A stretch of 5,825 nucleotides of DNA from positions 1 to 5,825 of the forward strand of contig CANFJD010000180.1 in assembly GCA_947447315.1 (NCBI GenBank), read 5' to 3'. The notes beneath the pieces are model-generated. The model searched no databases, was not told the origin of the DNA, and worked only from the letters and a program-made list of their open reading frames with translations. The position numbers and the translations under genes were made by a program. Shown one piece after another: positions 1-5,350 of this stretch (its first letter is position 1; every line of letters begins with the position of its first letter). This DNA comes from Fimbriimonadaceae bacterium. Lineage in GTDB: Bacteria > Armatimonadota > Fimbriimonadia > Fimbriimonadales > Fimbriimonadaceae.

Positions 1-1147
1 AGACCACGCGGCGGCGGCGATTGCCGAAGCGGGAATTCCGGTTTTTGCCTACAAGGGCGAATCGCTGGTTGAATACTGGGACTACACCCACCGCATTTTG
101 GAATGGAACGACGGCGGAACGCCGAACCTGATTCTAGATGACGGCGGCGATGCCACCATGCTGGTGCTGCTGGGAGCCCAGGCCGAAACCGATCTTAGCG
201 TGCTGGACAATCCGGGAAGTGAAGAGGAAACGATCCTCTTTGCCAGCATCCGGGAGCGATTGGCGACGGATGCCACGTTTTACAGCCGAGTTCGCGCGCA
301 GATTCAGGGCGTGAGCGAAGAAACCACCACCGGCGTCAAGCGACTATACGACTTGCATAAGCAGGGCCGACTGCCGTTTCCGGCGTTTAACGTGAATGAC
401 TCGGTGACGAAGTCTAAGTTCGATAACCTGTACGGCTGTCGCGAGAGTTTGGTGGACGGCATTAAGCGCGCCACCGACGTGATGATCGCCGGAAAGGTGG
501 CGGTGGTGTGCGGTTACGGCGACGTGGGCAAGGGAAGTGCCCAGGCACTCCGCGCCCTGAGCGCTCAGGTTTGGGTAACGGAAGTGGATCCCATCTGCGC
601 CCTGCAGGCGGCGATGGAAGGGTATCGCGTGGTGCGGCTGGAAGATGTGATCGACCAGGTGGATATCGTGATCACCGCGACGGGTAACCGCGACATCGTC
701 ACCCGACCGCTGATGGAGCGCATGAAGCACGGCGCGATTCTCGGCAACATCGGTCACTTTGATAATGAGATCGACGTGGCCGGTCTTGAAGATTTGGCCT
801 GGGAAGAAATCAAGCCGCAGGTGGATCACGTGATCTTCCCCGACGGCAAGCGGATTATTCTACTGGCGAAGGGTCGTTTGCTGAACCTGGGTTGCGCGAC
901 CGGTCACCCCAGCTTTGTCATGAGCTCGTCGTTTGCCAACCAGGTGCTGGCGCAGATTGAGCTATGGGCTCAGCGCGGCGAGTACGCCCCGGGGGTCTAC
1001 GTGCTGCCTAAGCATCTGGATGAGAAGGTGGCACGGTTGCAGCTCAGTCAACTGGGCGCGAACCTCACTGAGCTGTCGCCAGTTCAGGCTTCCTACATCG
1101 GTGTCGACGTTGAAGGCCCGTACAAGGCCGAAATGTACCGCTACTAA
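1..1147 (+). CDS. ahcY: S-adenosylhomocysteine hydrolase, 5'-truncated by window edge
   Basis: Cytoplasmic NAD-dependent enzyme that reversibly splits S-adenosylhomocysteine into adenosine and homocysteine, relieving product inhibition of methyltransferases. The frame is open from base 2 and gives 381 residues to the TAA; the N-terminal part of the substrate domain lies outside the window. Visible family marks, in residues of this fragment: DHAAAAIAEAGIPVFA at 1-16, DDGGDAT at 46-52, EETTTG at 106-111, the catalytic Lys137 and Asp141 in TKSKFDN, Cys146 in YGCRE, the NAD-binding GYGDVGKG at 171-178, and the C-terminal GPYKAEMYRY whose Lys and Tyr reach the cofactor of the neighbouring subunit. 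About 35-40 extra residues lie between DDGGD and EETTTG, as in the long bacterial form. All key residues present are intact, so the gene looks functional. It converges on the next gene, with 34 bp between stops. A decayed copy of its 3' end lies at about 2331-2583. Confidence 0.97.
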   Translation, partial: DHAAAAIAEAGIPVFAYKGESLVEYWDYTHRILEWNDGGTPNLILDDGGDATMLVLLGAQAETDLSVLDNPGSEEETILFASIRERLATDATFYSRVRAQIQGVSEETTTGVKRLYDLHKQGRLPFPAFNVNDSVTKSKFDNLYGCRESLVDGIKRATDVMIAGKVAVVCGYGDVGKGSAQALRALSAQVWVTEVDPICALQAAMEGYRVVRLEDVIDQVDIVITATGNRDIVTRPLMERMKHGAILGNIGHFDNEIDVAGLEDLAWEEIKPQVDHVIFPDGKRIILLAKGRLLNLGCATGHPSFVMSSSFANQVLAQIELWAQRGEYAPGVYVLPKHLDEKVARLQLSQLGANLTELSPVQASYIGVDVEGPYKAEMYRY

Positions 1148-1156
1148 GCGGGGTTT

Positions 1157-1180
1157 TGCGAGGGGTTTCATCCCCTCGCA
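1157..1180. terminator. Stem-loop between convergent ahcY and oxidoreductase genes
   Basis: TGCGAGGGG (1157-1165) pairs perfectly with CCCCTCGCA (1172-1180) across a 6-base loop. It starts 10 bases after the ahcY stop and ends one base before the stop of the opposing gene, so it fills the 34-bp gap and could serve both. Neither strand has a T-run after the stem (CCTACTGG on +, AAAACCCC on -), so it is not a classic intrinsic terminator. It may end transcription weakly, need Rho, or protect 3' ends. Confidence 0.6.
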
Positions 1181-1181
1181 C

Positions 1182-2297
1182 CTACTGGAACTTGATCGAT
1201 TTGCCGGTATCGGCCGAGGCGAGCACGGCTTCGATGATGCGGATGTCGCGCCAACCCATTTCGCCGGGAGTCGTTAGCGCTTTATTGGCGTTTCTCACAC
1301 ATTCGCTGAGTTCATCCATTTGCGCGGCCCACATGTTGGCGGCTTCCACTTTGATCGGCTGACCATTTTTGCGGAAGGTGTGACCGCTGTAGCCGGTGGC
1401 GGGCTCGGCGTCAATCTGGCCACGGTCACCATACGCGCGATAGTTGTTGGCGTTCCAGCTGTAGCCGGTCATTCCCACGCCTTGGGCTCCGCTGGGGAAC
1501 TTGAGGTTGAAGTGGTTGACGTCTTCTACTTCCTTAAATCTCGGCGCTTTTACTTTGTCGCGAGTCCCGAAAATCTCAATTGGATCTTCTCCCGCCAAGT
1601 AGCAAAGGGCATTGATGGAGTAGATGCCGATCTCGCTGATGGCGCCGAAGCCTCCCAACGGACGCTTGGAATGCCAGCCGTTGTCCCAGCCCATAGTGAA
1701 CGCGTGGTCGCTGCGGATGGTGCGAATCTGCCCGATCTCGCCGCTACGGCAGATACGCATCGCTTCCAGGTTGTTCGGCTCAAAGTGGCATCGATAGCCG
1801 ATCTGGAGTCGGCGGTTGGCTTTTTTAGCGGCGGCAACCATGGCTTCACAATCCTTGGCGCTGCTGGCCATGGGCTTTTCGCAGCACACATGCTTGCCCG
1901 CTTGCAGGGCGCGGATGGTGAAATCTTTGTGGGTGCCCGGCGGCGTGATCACGTAGACCACGTCTATTTCCGCCACGTCCTTTATCTTGTCCATGTTTTC
2001 GTAGTTGAAAATCATGGATTCCTTAATGCCGTACTGGGCCGCGGTCGCCTTGGCTTTTTCCGGAGAACCGCTGATGAGCGCGACCGGGACGCTGCTTTTG
2101 CAGTACTTCATGTTCGGCAGAATCTGGTTGAGGGCATAGCCGCCCAGACCCAAAATTGCCCACCGAACGGGCTTATCCTGACTCGCCGCGCCGGGATATT
2201 CATCCTTCCCGAACGCCTTCACCGCGCTTAAACCGGTTAATGAAGCCGCGCCCAGGGCTCCCGCCGCCTGAATCACTTGCCGCCGAGTGAGTTCCAT
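1182..2297 (-). CDS. Tat-exported Gfo/Idh/MocA oxidoreductase, glucose-fructose oxidoreductase type
   Basis: 371 residues. The N-terminus has a twin-arginine signal: TRRQVI at 4-9, an Ala/Leu-rich core to about 27, and a possible AxA-like cleavage site near VKAFG, so the protein probably acts folded outside the cytoplasm. A Rossmann nucleotide-binding motif, ILGLGGYALNQILP, covers 48-61 and resembles Zymomonas mobilis glucose-fructose oxidoreductase, which keeps NADP(H) bound. Further shared blocks are CCEKPMA (138-144, catalytic Lys141), IGYRCHFEPNN (167-176), EIGIYSIN (222-229, Tyr226) and DPATGY-like EPATGY (298-303). Residue 222 is Glu where I recall Asp in the Zymomonas DIGIY motif. The substrate cannot be read from sequence: a sugar, inositol-like polyol or pseudo-sugar are all possible for the family. 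The ATG at 2297 is chosen because the Tat signal begins there; there is no clear Shine-Dalgarno site. It converges with ahcY and shares the stem-loop. Confidence 0.9.
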   Translation of the reverse strand: MELTRRQVIQAAGALGAASLTGLSAVKAFGKDEYPGAASQDKPVRWAILGLGGYALNQILPNMKYCKSSVPVALISGSPEKAKATAAQYGIKESMIFNYENMDKIKDVAEIDVVYVITPPGTHKDFTIRALQAGKHVCCEKPMASSAKDCEAMVAAAKKANRRLQIGYRCHFEPNNLEAMRICRSGEIGQIRTIRSDHAFTMGWDNGWHSKRPLGGFGAISEIGIYSINALCYLAGEDPIEIFGTRDKVKAPRFKEVEDVNHFNLKFPSGAQGVGMTGYSWNANNYRAYGDRGQIDAEPATGYSGHTFRKNGQPIKVEAANMWAAQMDELSECVRNANKALTTPGEMGWRDIRIIEAVLASADTGKSIKFQ

Positions 2298-2302
2298 GCC
2301 CC

Positions 2303-2308
2303 ATTATC
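2303..2308 (-). promoter_or_regulatory. Possible -10 box of the oxidoreductase gene, leaderless arrangement
   Basis: On the minus strand GATAAT is followed by GGGGC and then the ATG. Five of six bases match TATAAT, and a start site about 6 bases downstream would fall on the A of the ATG, giving an mRNA without a 5' leader. The candidate -35 (TTCGCT, 17 bases upstream) is poor. This would explain the missing ribosome binding site, but it is inference from one hexamer. Confidence 0.3.
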
Positions 2309-2330
2309 ACCGATCAAACTTGCTGAGCGA

Positions 2331-2583
2331 AATGTCGTTGCGATGAATGAGGTGTCAGCCATCCACCTTGGATCTCCTGGGCATGTGACTTGCCGAACTG
2401 CAACCGCGCCACCTTCTCGGCGAGATGCTTCACATGCCCAGACGTTGAAAGCGATTCTGCAATTTCTTCATTGAGGATTTCAGTCAGGTGTGCGCAAATC
2501 TCGCCGAGCTATCGCCGGTTCAGGCTTCCTACAGCGGCGTCGACGCAGACGGACCCTGTAGGGCCGAAAAGTATCGGTACTAA
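2331..2583 (+). pseudogene. ahcY: Decayed, partly inverted relic of an ahcY 3' end
   Basis: Bases 2479-2583 align without gaps to 1043-1147 of the intact ahcY, 82 of 105 identical by hand count, and encode FSQVCANLAELSPVQASY then SGVDADGPCRAEKYRY and TAA (24 of 34 residues identical). Bases 2395-2430 match 1010-1045 at 31 of 36 positions, but on the opposite strand (KHLAEKVARLQF against KHLDEKVARLQL). The inverted piece ends at the very codon where the direct piece begins. Upstream, 2346-2388 reads NEVSAIHLGSPGHV, possibly a shrunken version of the preceding family segment (NQVLAQIEL...PGVYV); that part is weak. There is no start codon, an in-frame TGA lies at 2446-2448, and the cofactor-contacting GPYK has become GPCR, so it cannot make enzyme. 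The edges, especially the left one, are approximate. Confidence 0.88.
2377..2441. repeat. 12-bp inverted repeat bounding the inverted ahcY segment
   Basis: CTGGGCATGTGA at 2377-2388 and its exact reverse complement TCACATGCCCAG at 2430-2441 enclose 41 bases that hold the inverted ahcY piece (its last base, 2430, is the first base of the right arm). Read on +, the left arm encodes the PGHV that would normally precede the KHL segment in AhcY. The right arm therefore looks like an inverted copy of it, as expected after fold-back replication or recombination between the arms. Confidence 0.85.
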
Positions 2584-2595
2584 ATCGAAATCAAG

Positions 2596-2623
2596 CTCTT
2601 CGGCAAAATTACTCGTCGAAGAG
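2596..2623 (-). terminator. Weak stem-loop at the end of the 237-aa gene
   Basis: CTCTTCG (2596-2602) and CGAAGAG (2617-2623) form a 7-bp stem around a 14-base loop that contains the TAA of the minus-strand gene. On the minus strand it is followed by CTTGATTTCGATTT, moderately T-rich but not a clean U-tract. Possible termination or 3'-end structure; weak. Confidence 0.3.
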
Positions 2624-3322
2624 GATAATCCGACTCAAGGCAGGAATCACTCCTGGGCATTCGATGTCAATCCACGGGGGATCATCAGGTAGTTCGGCAT
2701 CAAGGTAAATTCGCCACTCTTCCCAGGCCCTTTGGTCTGGCCGATCTGGCTTTATTAGGTGTCGTGGCTGATAGTTCTTCTGCATGTCGCGATCTCTACT
2801 TTCATAAACGCAAGGGCGAAATTTCTTGCGTGTGACTATTAGTGATTTTGGATAACCGATAATGGTCGCTTTTCTCATCGCATACCAGAACAGATATGGA
2901 TCAGCGATTTCCACACATGAATTGTATGTCGGAGGTGGTTTTCTGGACTGGCTGGCACTAACACAAAAGATATAACCGGGAGTCTTAATTTCGAACGTGA
3001 TGCCTTGGAATACTAGGTTCTTTCGACCATGGCCACCCGCTGCGGCCAGGACGTTGTCAACCTCAGCATGCTGCGGTGTGGACGTATCGCCTATCCTATG
3101 TTCCTCGGGCGTATATCTGACAATACCTTCGCCTTGGTCGCCAATCTCCGGGCCATGCTTGACTTCATTCTGGAAATCGAATACTGATCCCATTCGAAAA
3201 ATTCCCTTCTCAAATAGAAGTTTGCAATGTTCCAAAGCACCGTGCTTAAAGAGACGAAGTGTGTGGTCTCGCTTGACCTCAGAAAGCCAACGTTTTTTTG
3301 CTAGTTCGTAGTTCTTTTGCAT
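2609..3322 (-). CDS. Uncharacterised 237-aa protein, DUF2971-like layout
   Basis: I do not recognise a named gene. The protein is soluble-looking, with no signal peptide or membrane helix. The order of short blocks recalls DUF2971-type proteins, some of which are annotated in abortive-infection contexts: LFKHGALEHCKLLFEKGIFRMG from 24, VFDFQNEVKHG and GDQGEG at 47-66, a core strand YIFCVS at 117-122, CVEIADPYLFW at 136-146, and a C-terminal EEWRIYL at 201-207. I see the blocks; the family link is inference. The ATG at 3322 is the only upstream Met in frame that leaves the LFKHG block intact, but no Shine-Dalgarno site precedes it (CAGATCCTATTT). The gene is AT-rich compared with ahcY (38% GC in the sampled 60-base line 2821-2880), suggesting transfer. 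It shares strand with the protease 414 bp upstream. A weak stem-loop overlaps its stop. Confidence 0.7.
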   Translation of the reverse strand: MQKNYELAKKRWLSEVKRDHTLRLFKHGALEHCKLLFEKGIFRMGSVFDFQNEVKHGPEIGDQGEGIVRYTPEEHRIGDTSTPQHAEVDNVLAAAGGHGRKNLVFQGITFEIKTPGYIFCVSASQSRKPPPTYNSCVEIADPYLFWYAMRKATIIGYPKSLIVTRKKFRPCVYESRDRDMQKNYQPRHLIKPDRPDQRAWEEWRIYLDAELPDDPPWIDIECPGVIPALSRIILFDE

Positions 3323-3395
3323 AAATAGGATCTGTTTAGTCTAGGGTATTTAAGCCTGGCCCTTCAGATTCATGCTCGCGCAACTTCTTCCGTGC

Positions 3396-3411
3396 TGTGA
3401 ACTCGTTCACA
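3396..3411. promoter_or_regulatory. Palindrome, possible operator upstream of the 237-aa gene
   Basis: TGTGAAC, two central bases TC, then GTTCACA: a perfect 7-bp dyad about 75 bp upstream of the minus-strand start at 3322. The two-base centre suits a dimeric DNA-binding protein better than an RNA hairpin. No regulator gene is present in the window, so the role is a guess. Confidence 0.35.
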
Positions 3412-3462
3412 ACGGAGACCGAAGCATCCGGACAAGAGTGTGGTGCGTTCGCTGGTTATTCA

Positions 3463-3473
3463 GTTGCGTGTCC
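3463..3473 (+). repeat. 11-bp direct repeat, copy 1 (copy 2 at 5340-5350)
   Basis: GTTGCGTGTCC occurs here and at 5340-5350, on either side of the protease gene. Its core also appears inverted as GGACACGC at 5433-5440. A few chance 11-mer pairs are expected in a window of this size, so this is only a weak sign of an element boundary or binding site. Confidence 0.3.
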
Positions 3474-3490
3474 AACCCGTCGAGTTTCCT

Positions 3491-3652
3491 TTAAACCTGT
3501 CTAGTCCCCTGACGCCTCATACGCAAAAATGTTAGCGCCACTTCCAGTTTGTTCGAACATTGACCTTTCCTGAAGTCAACGCGGTTCACGGCCCGGTGAG
3601 ACGCGGTAATGCCCCATGAACGATGTGATTTCCAGACAGCTTCCACGAACAT
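3491..3652 (-). CDS. Doubtful 53-aa basic reading frame
   Basis: The frame is open for 68 codons (3491-3697), and its only Met gives 53 residues, MFVEAVWKSHRSWG... ending ...RMRRQGTRQV. It is strongly basic (8 Arg and 3 Lys against 3 acidic residues). A GGATGG sequence sits 7 bases before the ATG and could be a weak ribosome binding site. I recognise no family. A stop-free run of this length is not rare by chance, so it may be nothing, a small real gene, or the coding relic of a dispersed element. It lies between the protease and the 237-aa gene on their strand. Confidence 0.25.
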   Translation of the reverse strand: MFVEAVWKSHRSWGITASHRAVNRVDFRKGQCSNKLEVALTFLRMRRQGTRQV

Positions 3653-3736
3653 CGAGTGACCATCCGCGATAAAGTCGCACCATGTTTGGGTTAACCTTTA
3701 AATGAAGATGGAGGGGATTTGGTCCTAGTTCCAAAA

Positions 3737-5260
3737 CTATTTGCCCATTTTTATTACGAGTCCGGACTGTCCTTGGCTTACTCGGTTCACCTTCAGTTTA
3801 ATTCTCGGACTGTCATTGTTCAGATAGAAATTGTAGAAGTCGTCCCATTTTGAAACGCTGATAAACAGGGCTCCATCGTAGTCTAGAGCGACATCGGTTA
3901 CAACGTCACCCGCAACGAGGGGACTACCGTTCATGCATGCTCGTATAACCGGTTTGCCAGAAATGTCTAGATCGGGATATGCTGCGAATTTAGACTCAAT
4001 TACCCAGCAGGCTTTGATCACGGCCGGAATCGAATTGTCAAATTCCGCTGGTCTGGACCAAGGCTTTTCTTTAATTGCCTTTATGAGTTCTTTGAGGGCC
4101 GTGTTCATTCTTAAGTACTGGGTGTACTTTTCGAAAGCTTGTTTTTCTATTTTCTCTTTGGTACCCGTTAATGCTGCTTGTTTCAGTTCATATTCTGAAT
4201 CAAACCGGTCGCTAGAGATTCGACGAATTGACTCAATTTTCTGCCTGATAGTTTCAAGGTCATCCGTGGAAATTTGCGCAGCAGCAGCCGCCGCTTCTAT
4301 AGCCTTCCAATCGGGACTTGAAAAACATACACTGTCCATTTCGTTCTTTGCATCCCCTAGCCTCTTGATCACAATAGGATCAATGCTATTGCGGCCCGCA
4401 AGCCACACAAGATCCCACCGCGTTTGTCTGTCGTACAAGTTGCCGACCAGCCGGCCAAAGGCTCGTGCAATCTCATCCCGGGCGAGGTCTACACCTTCCT
4501 GAACTTGGCTAGGCGTAGGAGATATTTCGGTTGGGTTTGTCGGAGGCTCCGAGCTTTTTGTTGTTGACGCTCGATCAAATTCGACCCAATACTGATTGTA
4601 TTCATACATCGAAAATCTCTTTGATGAAGCCTGAAGGCGCTTCGCCTCTTTAGTACTAACAGCCATATTTAGGTTCTGGCCGGCGGAGTATGTGTAGCTG
4701 ATGACACCAATTGCCTTGCCCTTACTGTCGATAACTGGACCCCCTGAGCTGCCAGGGCTGATAGGTGCGGTGACCTGTATAAGTCGAACGCCTTTGTCGC
4801 TCCATAGCGTGCCGACCACGCCAGTACTCAAGCTTCTAGCTAACCCTAAAGGATCGCCAATTACAGATATGGGATTCCCCACCTTGACCGAGTCTGAGGG
4901 ACCGTGGGGTATCGGCAGATGCTTTGAAGCGGTTTCCAGCCTGAGTAACGCAAGATCAGATGCCTGGTCAAATGCGATAGATACAGGCGTCCATACGTCC
5001 CCGTTTCTGGAAGTCACAGTGATTTTTGTGGCGTGCTTTATGACATGGAGGCAAGTGAGAATTGTCAGTCCATCTTCGAAAAAAAATCCTGATCCCGCAG
5101 AGGTGCCATCTGGTCCCACTGAATTTATGCTGACAACCGAGTCACGATACCGAGAATACAGTTCTGTTGCACTGAGAGAGGCTTGTCCAGGATTCTCGGG
5201 TGATGGACGTTGGCCCCCACGGCCAGCAATGATGAGAATCATCGAGATTTCGGCTAGCAT
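3737..5260 (-). CDS. Trypsin-fold (S1C/HtrA-like) serine protease with helical middle and PDZ-like C-terminus
   Basis: 507 residues. Residues about 40-210 form a chymotrypsin-fold protease with a full triad: His72 in ILTCLHVI, Asp102 in SDLALLRL and Ser172 in SPGSSGGPV (170-175 matches GxSGGP). VIGDPLGL and STGVVGTL are HtrA-type supporting strands. A Pro/Ser/Thr-rich linker (about 232-253) leads to a charged helical region (about 254-400) with an Ala-rich helix, IEAAAAAA. Residues about 429-507 resemble PDZ: AGDVVTDVALDYDGALFI, then a helix and IKLKVNR. Standard HtrA proteins put the PDZ right after the protease, so the roughly 200-residue insert is unusual. Export is unclear: only MILIIAG (7-13) is hydrophobic. 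The ATG at 5260 follows an in-frame TAG 27 bases upstream; AAGGA lies only 2 bases before it, too close for an ideal site. The sampled line 4141-4200 is 33% GC, far below the flanks. Confidence 0.88.
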   Translation of the reverse strand: MLAEISMILIIAGRGGQRPSPENPGQASLSATELYSRYRDSVVSINSVGPDGTSAGSGFFFEDGLTILTCLHVIKHATKITVTSRNGDVWTPVSIAFDQASDLALLRLETASKHLPIPHGPSDSVKVGNPISVIGDPLGLARSLSTGVVGTLWSDKGVRLIQVTAPISPGSSGGPVIDSKGKAIGVISYTYSAGQNLNMAVSTKEAKRLQASSKRFSMYEYNQYWVEFDRASTTKSSEPPTNPTEISPTPSQVQEGVDLARDEIARAFGRLVGNLYDRQTRWDLVWLAGRNSIDPIVIKRLGDAKNEMDSVCFSSPDWKAIEAAAAAAQISTDDLETIRQKIESIRRISSDRFDSEYELKQAALTGTKEKIEKQAFEKYTQYLRMNTALKELIKAIKEKPWSRPAEFDNSIPAVIKACWVIESKFAAYPDLDISGKPVIRACMNGSPLVAGDVVTDVALDYDGALFISVSKWDDFYNFYLNNDSPRIKLKVNRVSQGQSGLVIKMGK

Positions 5261-5304
5261 AATCCTTGGACCCAGACGTCGACCAGTCTACCGCTCAATG
5301 TTCC

Positions 5305-5334
5305 TGCAACTTGAAAGGCGAAGTCGGGTATAAC
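5305..5334 (+). promoter_or_regulatory. Probable rplC promoter
   Basis: TATAAC at 5329-5334 is a good -10 box (5 of 6). The -35 is weak: TGCAAC at 5305-5310 with 18-bp spacing; the better-looking TTGAAA at 5311 is only 12 bp away. A start near 5341 would coincide with the 5' edge of the folded leader, which supports the assignment. Confidence 0.45.
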
Positions 5335-5339
5335 TCTTT

Positions 5340-5350
5340 GTTGCGTGTCC
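5340..5350 (+). repeat. 11-bp direct repeat, copy 2 (copy 1 at 3463-3473)
   Basis: Second copy of GTTGCGTGTCC. Here GCGTGTCC forms the 5' strand of the long-range helix in the rplC leader, so this copy has its own explanation and the match to 3463 may be coincidence. Confidence 0.3.

Larger units (their letters stand above)
3323..3736. other. 414-bp interval between two minus-strand genes
   Basis: I find no convincing protein gene, tRNA or standard terminator here. It contains a 16-bp palindrome at 3396-3411, an 11-bp sequence repeated upstream of rplC at 3463-3473, a doubtful 53-aa frame at 3491-3652, and the octamer palindrome GGTTAACC at 3689-3696. It must include the promoter of the 237-aa gene unless that gene is read from the protease, but I cannot pick a -35/-10 pair with confidence. 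Confidence 0.6.

Noticed and set aside
344..829. 161-codon minus-strand open frame within ahcY
   Set aside because: It is antisense to conserved AhcY sequence. Its His-rich translation is an artefact of GTG and GAT codons read backwards.
1320..2231. 303-codon plus-strand open frame opposite the oxidoreductase
   Set aside because: It lies wholly antisense to a gene with clear family motifs. Long antisense frames are expected in high-GC coding sequence, and the translation shows no domain pattern.
2277..2474. 65-codon plus-strand open frame across the oxidoreductase start and the inverted repeat
   Set aside because: It overlaps the Tat signal coding region and runs through the inverted ahcY piece, so only scattered parts resemble AhcY. 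It is better explained as relic sequence.
2390..2692. 100-codon plus-strand open frame over the ahcY relic
   Set aside because: It reads the relic in the wrong frame (the AhcY-like frame is that of 2479) and then runs antisense into the 237-aa gene.
2765..3322. MQKNY occurring twice in the 237-aa protein (residues 1-5 and 180-184)
   Set aside because: Only five residues match and the flanking sequence is unrelated, so it is likely chance rather than an internal duplication.
3463..3538. Possible integron attC-like site (GTCCAAC near GTTAGCG)
   Set aside because: GTCCAAC fits one core pattern, but GTTAGCG does not fit GTTRRRY and the expected paired inner boxes are absent.
3545..3565. T-arm-like sequence TTGTTCGAACATT suggesting a tRNA
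   Set aside because: No acceptor stem, D-arm or anticodon arm can be paired around it. GTTCGAAC is simply palindromic.
4701..5333. 210-codon plus-strand open frame opposite the protease N-terminal part
   Set aside because: It is antisense to the catalytic domain with its intact His, Asp and Ser motifs, and its translation has no recognisable motif.
5311..5334. TTGAAA as the -35 box for rplC
   Set aside because: It is a good hexamer, but the 12-bp gap to TATAAC is too short for a sigma-70 type promoter.
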